Source: an uncultured Candidatus Peregrinibacteria bacterium (GTDB lineage Bacteria > Patescibacteriota > Gracilibacteria > Peribacterales > Peribacteraceae). Taken from it: a stretch of DNA of 44,726 nucleotides. The stretch covers positions 1 to 44,726 of the forward strand of contig CALMES010000150.1 of assembly GCA_937863435.1 (NCBI GenBank), read 5' to 3'. Under the pieces are notes generated by a model, which searched no databases, was not told the DNA's origin, and was given only the letters and a program-made list of their open reading frames with translations. This document shows positions 17,274 through 24,401 of this stretch, piece by piece. Each line of letters opens with the position of its first letter. Within the stretch, counting starts at the first letter, position 1. Both the position numbers and the translations under genes were made by a program.

Positions 17274-17783
17274 ATGAGTGACCAGCTTTCCAAAAACGTT
17301 ACGATTATCTGTGCAGATGAATCTTCGACGATGGAAACCTTCGCTTTCAGATCGGTGCTGGAATATCTCGGCTTTACCGTTTCTGTCCGGTGGATAGGAA
17401 CCAAAAAAGAGTTTTTAGACCTCCTGCAGGGTAAAAAGGAAACAGATAACCTTATTGTTATCTCCTCACACGGAGAGAAGGGTAAATTTTTTATGCCTAC
17501 CAATGAAAACATTCTGTTCAGTGAGCTACATGTGAATCTTCCGGGAAAGACCGTGCTTAGCGTCGGATGCGATACAGGTGAGGCAAAGGACGAATTTCTC
17601 AAAGGGAAATGTAGGCAATACATCGCTCCCATGGATTACCCTGAAGGTAATGATGCGATGATGTTTACAGTAAAGTTCTTCTGGCTGATTGCACAGAACA
17701 AGAGTATCCAGCAAGCATTTGATTCCGCCTTGGCGGACATGCCGGAAGGCAGCGAATTTATGCTAGCCCAAAATCATTCTTAG
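17274..17783 (+). CDS. Minimal CHAT/caspase-like protein
   Basis: This is a 169-residue protein. After a Rossmann-like start (VTIICADESSTMETFAFRSV) it has NLIVISSHGEKGKFF (His-Gly motif), then GKTVLSVGCDTGEAKDEF (Cys in a TVLSxGCxTG setting), then YIAPMDYPEGNDAMMFTVKF and SIQQAFDSAL. CHAT and caspase-type clan CD proteases have the same order: strand-HG, then strand-Cys, then a sheet edge with helix. It lacks any fused sensor domain. Its 3' end overlaps the AsnB-like gene convergently by 26 bp. Protease activity is inferred from the His/Cys pair. Confidence 0.5.
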   Translation: MSDQLSKNVTIICADESSTMETFAFRSVLEYLGFTVSVRWIGTKKEFLDLLQGKKETDNLIVISSHGEKGKFFMPTNENILFSELHVNLPGKTVLSVGCDTGEAKDEFLKGKCRQYIAPMDYPEGNDAMMFTVKFFWLIAQNKSIQQAFDSALADMPEGSEFMLAQNHS

Positions 17784-19761
17784 TTGCCCGAAGCCATAAT
17801 TCGAGAGATAGCAATGTATCAAGCCATGCAGTTACCGGATCTGCTGGGTCGGCACATTCATCACTTAAGGCGTAGAGAATTGCTTTCCTTAGTTTTTTGG
17901 GATCAGTGATGTCCATTTCTGTAACTAGTGCCTTATACGGATCAGCAAAAACAACAGGTAGCGATTCACTCAAACGATTATCAACAGGTGTGCTATATAC
18001 TTCTTTATGCTGAGACTGGATGATTTCGTGTGGCACAATATCTTCAAGGCCGTAGCGTTGTAAGCATTTTCGCGAACCGTAGTGTGATACTCGGTCGTCA
18101 TCAAGCCTAAACTTGAACTCCGGTGGCACAGTGAGACCGAATTCCAATAGTCTTTTATCTAGATACGGTAGTTTCAGCTCAGTATCAACCGCGATCCCTT
18201 GCCATCCATGATTTGGCGGAAACATGAGGTCATGCTCCAATTGCTGATTCCATGTGGATAGCCTCTTTTTCTTTCTCAGCATTGCTATTTGCTGCCGCAT
18301 CAATTCTTGCAAATCTTTTGTAAATGATTCTGTGAATAGATCGGGCACCTCTGCATGAAGAGTACTGGCATAATACTCTCGTAGATATTCTTCTGTACCT
18401 AACCTTCCCGGCAGCAAGGGACGAAGCGCATACATATACATGTACTTCGCGAAAGTTTTGGCGTTGGACCGTGCCCGAAGAATCTTTGCGGATCTCATTA
18501 ATTCTTTACTATTGCCCGACTTTATCAGGGAATCCCAAATAGCATCGGTACCTTCCAAATACCAATCAGCAGCTTCTCCTGTTAATACTGATCTGCATCC
18601 TAAGCGTGCGGCCAGCTGACATATCGCAACATATGATTCAGGAATATTCATTCTCGAGCAATTTGCGGTGGCACGAAGGTCCTTATACTGGCCAGATTCT
18701 AGGAAATTACAGAGGTCATCACCTTGAATGTAATGCTGCTCGATGAACGGCCATCTATTTAATACGGAATCTATTTTGACTTTTTCAGTTAAGCTACCTT
18801 TGCCGAAAACTGCAGTGAAGGTATGGAAGTCGTGAGCATCAATTTCTCCCTTACTCATGAGATCTGCTGCAACCGCAACATTGCAGCCGGAATCAATTCC
18901 GCCTGACAAATCCGCACCGATTGGATACCTGGAATCCAGAAAATCCCTCATCACTTCAATATAAATTCCACGAAAATCCTCTGCATATGCTCTGATATCT
19001 TTCCGGCTGCGCTGCAGTTGGTCTGGTGGTCGCCAATACTGTGTTGAAATTCTCCTACCATCTCGATTTATTTCGACAGATGTCCCGTGAGGAAGGGTGG
19101 CGTATCTTTCGAGCAAAGTTGAGCCTGGATCAGACCACCCTTCATCGTCGACATACAAGGGGGAAAACATTTCCAAGACTTTGGCTCTATTCAGTTGTGG
19201 AAGAGCATTATTTTGCGCAAGAAGCTGACAAATATCAGAGCCGAATGCCAACTGATTTTTCCCAACCTCAGAAAGATACACAGGTCTTAACCCCATGTGA
19301 TCATTAACAAGCAGCGCGCGGTTTTCACCGGCAAGCACGATGCAGGCAGTAAATGCACCAAGGATCCGCTTATAAAAATGTGGTCCCCAGGTATTAAATG
19401 CAGCATTTATTATACCTGAATAGGTAGCGCTATTGGCATTAATCCCCAGCTCCTTCGCCAGGGCAAGTCGATTATCGATTCTACCCTCAAAACAAACTGT
19501 GGATTCACCAATATGCACTAAGCAATTATCTTCATACCCGGAAGATTCATACCCTGCCTGGGCGAGTGCATACCATTCTCCGATAGTAGTTCTATTCGGT
19601 GAATTACCTGCCAGCTTTTCTTGCATCCTATAAAAGCTGCCGGTATCTATTGCTGATCCGTCGAGAGAAATGATGCCGCAAATGCCAGGACGCATAATCA
19701 TATGTTCAGCTGTGTCGCCATGGGGGAATTTCTCCCCCATGACGATCCGTGGAGACGTCAC
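17758..19761 (-). CDS. Asparagine-synthetase (AsnB)-like amidotransferase
   Basis: This is a 667-residue protein from GTG 19761. Better-supported downstream starts are possible (ATG 19740, 19701 or 19695). The N-terminal glutaminase-like domain begins PGICGIISLDGSAID, with GPHFYKRILGAFTACIVL and LVNDHMGLRPVYLS. The synthetase domain has the PP-loop DLSGGIDSG and LTGEAADWYLEGTDA, then DTELKLPYLDKRLLEFGLTV. In true AsnB the catalytic Cys is residue 2. Here it sits inside GICGI, so glutamine use is doubtful unless the N-terminus is trimmed. Such AsnB relatives include lasso-peptide cyclases and other ATP-dependent amide-forming enzymes. It lies directly downstream of a 50-residue peptide gene. 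Confidence 0.75.
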   Translation of the reverse strand: MTSPRIVMGEKFPHGDTAEHMIMRPGICGIISLDGSAIDTGSFYRMQEKLAGNSPNRTTIGEWYALAQAGYESSGYEDNCLVHIGESTVCFEGRIDNRLALAKELGINANSATYSGIINAAFNTWGPHFYKRILGAFTACIVLAGENRALLVNDHMGLRPVYLSEVGKNQLAFGSDICQLLAQNNALPQLNRAKVLEMFSPLYVDDEGWSDPGSTLLERYATLPHGTSVEINRDGRRISTQYWRPPDQLQRSRKDIRAYAEDFRGIYIEVMRDFLDSRYPIGADLSGGIDSGCNVAVAADLMSKGEIDAHDFHTFTAVFGKGSLTEKVKIDSVLNRWPFIEQHYIQGDDLCNFLESGQYKDLRATANCSRMNIPESYVAICQLAARLGCRSVLTGEAADWYLEGTDAIWDSLIKSGNSKELMRSAKILRARSNAKTFAKYMYMYALRPLLPGRLGTEEYLREYYASTLHAEVPDLFTESFTKDLQELMRQQIAMLRKKKRLSTWNQQLEHDLMFPPNHGWQGIAVDTELKLPYLDKRLLEFGLTVPPEFKFRLDDDRVSHYGSRKCLQRYGLEDIVPHEIIQSQHKEVYSTPVDNRLSESLPVVFADPYKALVTEMDITDPKKLRKAILYALSDECADPADPVTAWLDTLLSLELWLRATKNDFGLA
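19720..19740. promoter_or_regulatory. Perfect stem-loop between the small peptide gene and the AsnB domain
   Basis: ATGGGGGA-ATTTC-TCCCCCAT forms an 8-bp stem with a 5-base loop. On the minus strand it lies just after the peptide gene and overlaps the possible AsnB start region. No T-run follows, so it is not a standard terminator. It may protect mRNA or tune translation of the downstream gene. Confidence 0.45.
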
Positions 19762-19767
19762 GACGGC

Positions 19768-19920
19768 TCAGGACGCGGATTCATTGGCGTTCGCGTCGGC
19801 CGGCTTCTCTTCCTTCTTCTCGGGCACCGGGGTCTGGAACATGCGAGCGAACTCCTCATGTTTCATGCCCTTCGTGCCCTTGCCGTGACTACCGTCTCCG
19901 TGCTTGCTCTTTTTGCTCAT
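19768..19920 (-). CDS. 50-residue charged peptide, candidate precursor
   Basis: The ATG at 19920 is preceded by an ideal AAAGGAGGTG ribosome-binding site (19926-19935, 5-base gap). The product is rich in Gly/His/Lys at the start (MSKKSKHGDGSHGKGTKG), has a middle MKHEEFARMFQTP and an acidic tail ending ADANANESAS. It has no signal peptide or membrane helix and no Cys. It ends 6 bases before the first start of the AsnB-like gene. Strong translation of a tiny gene directly before a peptide-modifying-type enzyme resembles RiPP precursor organisation, but no known precursor motif is present. It may instead be an ordinary small protein. Confidence 0.6.
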   Translation of the reverse strand: MSKKSKHGDGSHGKGTKGMKHEEFARMFQTPVPEKKEEKPADANANESAS

Positions 19921-20006
19921 GGATTCACCTCCTTTCGTGAGCGTTAAAGTAAATGGAGCAAATTAAACCCTCCTTCCTTTAACCTGCTGGTCAAAAGAAG
20001 TGATAT

Positions 20007-20035
20007 ATAATCATGCCAATATTTACGTTTGTCAA
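20007..20035 (-). promoter_or_regulatory. Promoter of the small peptide/AsnB operon
   Basis: On the minus strand there is TTGACA (20030-20035), a 17-bp spacer and GATTAT (20007-20012, followed by more TA-rich sequence). The leader of ~75 bases contains an inverted repeat GTTAAAG/CTTTAAC (19942-19948 and 19976-19982) enclosing a second GGAAGGAGGG sequence. Confidence 0.55.
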
Positions 20036-20080
20036 TATTTTACTAAATATTATTGCATTTGGACTAGTATCTCACTCTTC

Positions 20081-20881
20081 CTAACTCTCCTCCAACCCCG
20101 GTGAGACGGTGAGTGTTGTGGTTCCCGAGCCACTCTTGTAATTCCCGTTCGCCGCTTGGGTGGAGATGATGGTTGTGGTTCCGGCACCAACGATGGTGAC
20201 TGCTCTGCCAAAAACGGTGGCGACACTCGGGTTCGTGCTGGTAAAGGTGAATGCACCAGCGCTGTTGGACACTGGGTCAGAGAGGAAAAACGGGAGATCT
20301 GATACGTTTTTGGAAATACTGATGAGCGCAATGATAGTTGGCGCGATGGTGTTTACAGTAAGCGTGGACAGAGCACTCGCTCCCGTAAAATCCCCTGCTG
20401 CTGCCTGCGTTGCCGTAATCGTCGCTGTTCCGGCGCCGATAATCGTCACCGTGTTTCCGGCGACGGTCGCAACTGATGGGTTGCTAGAGAGAAACGTAAA
20501 AGTACCGTTGCTGTTGGAGGTGGGAGACAACACGAATGCGCTATCGCCGTAGTTCTTGGTAATGGCTGTAAAGGTGATGGAGGGCGTTGTCAGTACATGC
20601 ACACTGCTGGAGACAGAACTTGCCACTGCTACCGGCTGATGGCCGCCACCATTGCGTCGCTTGCTCATGCGAAATGCTTCCCAGGCGAGCGAATCCAGTG
20701 ATGACGAAGAAGACGAGACAGATGATACCGCGGCAGCGTGCGCATATTTTTGTAGTCGCGCCAAACGTCTTTCCAGCAATTTTCCTCCTATTACCGGTGC
20801 GGCTTGCAGCGGTTGAAAAACGCCACCACCCATGCTTATGAGAATCGTCATTACGATGATTATGCTCAAGCGATGACGCAT
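20081..20881 (-). CDS. Secreted protein with bacterial Ig-like repeats
   Basis: This is a 266-residue protein. A signal peptide (IIIVMTILISMGGGVFQPLQA) is followed by a serine-rich stretch (VSSVSSSSSSLDSLA), a GGGH linker, then two tandem ~80-residue repeats: ITFTAITKNYGDSAFVLSPT, FTFLSSNPSVATVAGNTVTI, GAGTATITATQAAAGDF. The NPSVATV-x-G-x-x-VTIxGAGTxTIxxTQ pattern is that of Big-type Ig-like domains, often in surface adhesins. It ends in SPGLEES without the Cys tag seen in its neighbours. Its last ~80 bp recur as orphan copies at 15221 and 16311. Confidence 0.8.
   Translation of the reverse strand: MRHRLSIIIVMTILISMGGGVFQPLQAAPVIGGKLLERRLARLQKYAHAAAVSSVSSSSSSLDSLAWEAFRMSKRRNGGGHQPVAVASSVSSSVHVLTTPSITFTAITKNYGDSAFVLSPTSNSNGTFTFLSSNPSVATVAGNTVTIIGAGTATITATQAAAGDFTGASALSTLTVNTIAPTIIALISISKNVSDLPFFLSDPVSNSAGAFTFTSTNPSVATVFGRAVTIVGAGTTTIISTQAANGNYKSGSGTTTLTVSPGLEES
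20086..20164 (-). repeat. Parental copy of the surface-gene 3'-end repeat
   Basis: These are the last codons of the Ig-like gene (TQAANGNYKSGSGTTTLTVS). Same orientation as the orphan copies at 15221-15291 and 16311-16390. Confidence 0.8.
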
Positions 20882-20969
20882 AAAACGATTCTATCGCATT
20901 TTAAAAATGAGCAGTAGACGATCGACTTGCCGAGAATGATGAAACGAACAGATTCAACTGATTTCTCAC

Positions 20970-21407
20970 TTATCCGATCTTCTCTGCCAGCTCGACAATA
21001 ATCCCCTCCGGCCCACGCACATAGCATAACTTATAGATGTTTTCGTAGTTGCATATCTCGCCCATCAGCTGCCCGCCTTTCTTTTGGAGTTTCGCCACAA
21101 GTCCTTCTACATCCTCCACGGCAAAGCAGATATGCCGCATGCCATGGGTATTGGCAAACGACGGCTGCACTCCTTTTTCATCGACTGGCTTGTAGTATTT
21201 TACCAGCTCGATCATCGCCTCGCCGCCCGGGATGCGCATCATCACCATCCTGTCTTTTACATCTTGCAAGCCGATGACTTTTTCAACCAGCTCACCCTCC
21301 ATATCCATTTCGCCCATCACTTCCATTCCCAGGTCCAGAAAAAATTCCTTCGCGGCAGCAAGATCTTCTACGTTAATGCCGATGTGATCGATGCGGTGGA
21401 GGATCAT
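20970..21407 (-). CDS. VOC-superfamily protein, methylmalonyl-CoA epimerase-like
   Basis: This is a 145-residue protein with two betaalphabetabetabeta modules: MILHRIDHIGINVEDLAAAK, then MIELVKYY, then HGMRHICFAVEDVEGLVAKL, then GIIVELAEK. Metal ligands expected of the glyoxalase/epimerase group are visible as His8 in IDHIG, Glu in IELV, His in MRHICF and Glu in VELAE. The long first half (EKVIGLQDVKDRMVMMRIPG) fits methylmalonyl-CoA epimerase or a lactoylglutathione lyase relative. The exact substrate cannot be told. Confidence 0.75.
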   Translation of the reverse strand: MILHRIDHIGINVEDLAAAKEFFLDLGMEVMGEMDMEGELVEKVIGLQDVKDRMVMMRIPGGEAMIELVKYYKPVDEKGVQPSFANTHGMRHICFAVEDVEGLVAKLQKKGGQLMGEICNYENIYKLCYVRGPEGIIVELAEKIG

Positions 21408-21469
21408 GGTTTATATTGTAACACAAAAACGACTCAATCCAGCTCAAGCGATCCGACCCTTTTGTGCAT

Positions 21470-22225
21470 CTATCTTCCGCACATAAATCGATACCTCTTC
21501 ATCAAGCGTGTGTTCAGTGTATCGAGAATAACTGTGTTTCCGCTAAGCCACTTCATAGCGCGATTGCATGTGCGCTGTTGAAACGGACTTACTGTGGAGC
21601 TACTCGAAAGTGATGAGGCGACAGAGAAAGAGGAGGAGATCGAAGCAGAAGCAGACGAAACCGGGGCAGAAGCGGATGAATCTGTATCGGAGATTGGTGC
21701 ACTCGACAAGGAGGAAGAGGACGATGGAACGGGCAACGGATATCCCCATATATCCAAATTATTCTGCCGCCGAAGCTCAAGCAGCTGGGGAGTTACTCCA
21801 CCGCCACCGCCAGAATTGGCAACACTGACCGTGAGCGGACCCGCGCTGCCGGGAGGAGATGTAAGGCCGCCATTTTTTGCAAAGACGCTGTAGTAATACG
21901 TCCCGCTTGCGAGTCCGGCATCCTCGTAGGTTATTGTCGTGTTATCGGCCGTCAAGACGACAAGTGTTCCTTCCGATGTATTCGCAGGAGCTGCTGCCGT
22001 GTCACGACGAAGCATAAATGTCGCCGTTCCTGCAGGTACGTTCCACGAGAGCGATACGGTCGATCCGTTAACATTCGCTGATAACGTTGGCGCGAAAAGT
22101 CCATCGGCAAACACGGGCACAGAGGACATGCACAGCATCATGAGGCCGAGGGCAATGGCTGTGCCAAAATGAAAACGAGGAAAGCGCACAACTGTAGATT
22201 GTAGACGACGCTTGGCATGCTTCAA
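21470..22225 (-). CDS. Secreted FnIII-domain protein with Ser-rich linker and Cys-containing C-terminal tag
   Basis: This is a 251-residue protein. A long N-terminal region (possible start further inside) leads to a signal peptide (AIALGLMMLCMSSVPVFA). One FnIII-like domain follows (LSANVNGSTVSLSWNVPAGT, ITYEDAGLASGTYYYSVFAK), then a Gly run, the motif LLELRRQNNLDIWGYPLP and a ~60-residue Ser/Ala linker. It ends with FQQRTCNRAMKWLSGN, LNTRLMKRYRFMCGR. The Gly-LRRQN-WG-Ser-tag order recurs in 24402-26162. It is probably cell-surface anchored; the tag's role is unknown. Confidence 0.75.
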   Translation of the reverse strand: MKHAKRRLQSTVVRFPRFHFGTAIALGLMMLCMSSVPVFADGLFAPTLSANVNGSTVSLSWNVPAGTATFMLRRDTAAAPANTSEGTLVVLTADNTTITYEDAGLASGTYYYSVFAKNGGLTSPPGSAGPLTVSVANSGGGGGVTPQLLELRRQNNLDIWGYPLPVPSSSSSLSSAPISDTDSSASAPVSSASASISSSFSVASSLSSSSTVSPFQQRTCNRAMKWLSGNTVILDTLNTRLMKRYRFMCGR

Positions 22226-22273
22226 ATTGACCAGACGTGATTTATGTAGCTCACAACTGATAACTGCCTCTCA

Positions 22274-22645
22274 TTATTTTTTTCGCAAAATCCTCTCCAT
22301 CGCTTTGCCTTTGGCCAGCTCATCAATCAGCTTGTCCAAGTAGCGGACTTCTCGCATGAGTGGGTCTTCGATGTTTTCGATGCGCACCCCGCAGATGACG
22401 CCCGTGATCAGCTTTCGCGCGGAATTGAGCTTTGGAGCTTGCTCAAAAAAGGTTTCAAAATTCGTCTCCTTTTCAAGCTGGCCCTCTAGTCCTTTCTGCG
22501 TATAGCCTGTTAGCCAACGAATGACTTCATCCACCTCTTTTTTCGTGCGGCCTTTTCTCTCCACCTTCGCAATGTACAGCGGGTAGATACGCACGAAGGG
22601 CATGGTGTAGATCCGGGGCTTTTTCCCGCTGGTGTTTTGTAACAT
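22274..22645 (-). CDS. DUF2200-family protein
   Basis: The ATG at 22645 ([20 protein letters not shown]) gives 123 residues. Sequence blocks [51 protein letters not shown] and [20 protein letters not shown] match the DUF2200 family almost end to end. A frame upstream to 22759 adds 38 unrelated residues and is rejected. Function unknown; members are small cytosolic alpha-helical proteins. Divergent from the lectin gene at 22796. Confidence 0.8.
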   Translation of the reverse strand: MLQNTSGKKPRIYTMPFVRIYPLYIAKVERKGRTKKEVDEVIRWLTGYTQKGLEGQLEKETNFETFFEQAPKLNSARKLITGVICGVRIENIEDPLMREVRYLDKLIDELAKGKAMERILRKK

Positions 22646-22795
22646 GGTGAGCGAAACGGAAACTCTCTGGAGATGCTTATCAGTCTTGCTACGTGTGTCC
22701 ATCGCGTCAAGCTGTACAGCGCAGAGCTTCATTTTCAGAGTCTTGCAATCTCTTTTCATTTTTCCCTCCTCTCTCCTTCGCTAGAGTACACGTTA

Positions 22796-23797
22796 ATGCG
22801 TTGCGTCTCATTGAAAAACAGTGCTCTCTTTTTTGGTCTCGCTTCGGCCGGAACCGCCTTTGCTGTCTTCAGTATTGCTCAAACAGTGATGGCCACTTCG
22901 TATGTCTGTCCGAACATCGGGGCCACACGCACAACCATTGTGGACGGTACCTGCTACGGTCATTTTGCATCTTTCGGTGATGCAGCGCATGCAAGGTCCG
23001 CCTGTTCGGCAATAGGCGGAAAGCTGGCAAGCATACGCAGCAGTTCGGTGAATACTGCACTGTTCACTCTGCTCCAAGGAGCGAGCGATTGGATCGGCGG
23101 AGGCGACGATGACTCGATTGTGACCGGTTCAAGCGAAGGAAATTTTTTCTGGCCCGGTGACGTGCAGGCATTCTGGACCGGAGGAGTGAGCGGCGGACCT
23201 TTCGGCGGTGCATATGCGAACTGGAAAACCGGCGAGCCCAACGACAACTTTGGCGAAGACTGCATGGAGATCCAGGGCGTATCCGGACAATGGAATGACT
23301 TATTCTGCACGGCAAATCTTGGAGGATATATTTGCGAAATAGCGACTGTCGCAAGCAGTTCCGTTGCATCGGGTGATGGAGCGAACTCTTTCACTCCTGC
23401 TCGTGGCGGACTGCGGCCCGAAAGCCTGAAACTGCGTATAGAGCAGGCTGCGTTGCGATGGAAAACAGACGACCATTCTGCGGCATCTGCCCTGTCTTCC
23501 TCTGCAGCGGTGTCGTCTGCCGCCTCTTCTTCCGTATCATCAGCACGCTCCTCATCGGCATCCTCTACCTCTTCCGCCGCGTCGGTGCAGCAGGCTGCAC
23601 TTTCGAGCAATCAGCGAGTGGTCATCGCTCCTACTCTGTATCTGCGCAGCGATTCACGCATCAATGCGTCTGTTCTCCGCACGCTGCGCAAAGGTCAGCT
23701 GGTAACGATTATCGCTCTCGTCGACAAAGACTGGGCGCGTGTCCGGCTCCCGGACGGCAAAGACGGCTTTGTCTGGCGCAGGCATTTGGGGAAATAA
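22796..23797 (+). CDS. Secreted C-type lectin-domain protein with C-terminal SH3 domain
   Basis: The ATG at 22796 starts a signal peptide (ALFFGLASAGTAFAVFSIAQ). A C-type lectin domain follows: DGTCYGHFASFGDAAHARSA, KLASIRSSSVNTALF, WIGGGDDD, YANWKTGEPNDNFGEDCMEI, WNDLFC. It has the EPN motif and the WND motif that bind calcium and mannose-type sugars, and three or more Cys suited to disulfides. A Ser/Ala-rich linker (~50 residues) leads to a bacterial SH3 domain (LYLRSDSRINASVLRTLRKG, WARVRLPDGKDGFVWRRHLG). In all 333 residues, probably a carbohydrate-binding surface protein. It lacks the Cys tag and may be held by SH3-wall contact instead. Confidence 0.8.
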   Translation: MRCVSLKNSALFFGLASAGTAFAVFSIAQTVMATSYVCPNIGATRTTIVDGTCYGHFASFGDAAHARSACSAIGGKLASIRSSSVNTALFTLLQGASDWIGGGDDDSIVTGSSEGNFFWPGDVQAFWTGGVSGGPFGGAYANWKTGEPNDNFGEDCMEIQGVSGQWNDLFCTANLGGYICEIATVASSSVASGDGANSFTPARGGLRPESLKLRIEQAALRWKTDDHSAASALSSSAAVSSAASSSVSSARSSSASSTSSAASVQQAALSSNQRVVIAPTLYLRSDSRINASVLRTLRKGQLVTIIALVDKDWARVRLPDGKDGFVWRRHLGK

Positions 23798-23836
23798 GAC
23801 GAGTGGAAATCTCCCGCGAGTAACCGAGAACACGGC

Positions 23837-24109
23837 TTACTCCTTCATCTTCTTCGCCATTTCGGCGTGCTTCCACCATGGGTACTGCATTTGGTCGCCG
23901 CCGGTCATCCAGAAGAACAGCATTCTGCAAACGAGGAGAGCCATGTAGAACACAACCATCGACACGAGGAATGTGGTGAGCGAAATATTCTGCAGCGACA
24001 CCTTGTCTTTCATGAGTGCGACAAAGAATCCTGCAACGACAGATACGACAATGAGTGCTTCGCCAAAGGTGCTGCGGCTCGCTGATCGACGAATGGGCAT
24101 GTGATCCAT
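23837..24109 (-). CDS. Small integral membrane protein
   Basis: This is a 90-residue protein with two likely membrane helices, EALIVVSVVAGFFVALM and TTFLVSMVVFYMALLVCRML. A basic N-terminus (PIRRSASRS) points inward, and the end is a hydrophilic WWKHAEMAKKMKE. No recognised domain. Convergent with the lectin gene. Confidence 0.55.
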   Translation of the reverse strand: MDHMPIRRSASRSTFGEALIVVSVVAGFFVALMKDKVSLQNISLTTFLVSMVVFYMALLVCRMLFFWMTGGDQMQYPWWKHAEMAKKMKE

Positions 24110-24166
24110 ACTGATGGGGGATGAGAATCTTATGATATCACAAAGGCCGGAACTACGAAGGAAGAA

Positions 24167-24385
24167 TTGGGCATCAAGGCTGATGCACTGGTATTGGCTT
24201 ACTTACAGAGCGCAAAAGAAAGTGACAATGCACATTTTTTGGATCCAGTAGCGGCAAAGGCACAAAGGGAAAGCGCTCTCGAAAAGGCACTCGATGCTTC
24301 CGGTGTCACGCCTGATCACAGAGCTGCATTGAAGACTGCCTACGAAGCCTGGCTGAAATCACAGACGAAACAATACATCCGATGA
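24167..24385 (+). CDS. Small helical hypothetical protein
   Basis: This is a 72-residue frame starting with TTG at 24167, four bases after GAAGGAA. No ATG precedes it in frame, though the frame stays open to 24125. It encodes two amphipathic helices: KADALVLAYLQSAKES and AKAQRESALEKALDASGV, then DHRAALKTAYEAWLKS. Divergent from the membrane protein gene. Not recognised. The codon pattern suggests a real gene, but the start is uncertain. Confidence 0.45.
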   Translation: MGIKADALVLAYLQSAKESDNAHFLDPVAAKAQRESALEKALDASGVTPDHRAALKTAYEAWLKSQTKQYIR

Positions 24386-24401
24386 TCGTGCACAGACCTT
24401 T

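Noticed and set aside
19720-19740. Stem-loop as a factor-independent terminator
   Set aside because: No T-run follows on either strand.
15221-20164. The three ~80-bp repeats as a CRISPR-like or IS element
   Set aside because: They encode the C-terminus of a known gene in the same orientation, with no spacer regularity, inverted ends or transposase.
23458-23610. Long Glu/Asp-rich antisense frames opposite Ser-rich linkers (also 21568-21893 and 24559-24792)
   Set aside because: They are complements of TCx/AGx serine codons in real surface genes and have no own start signals or domains.
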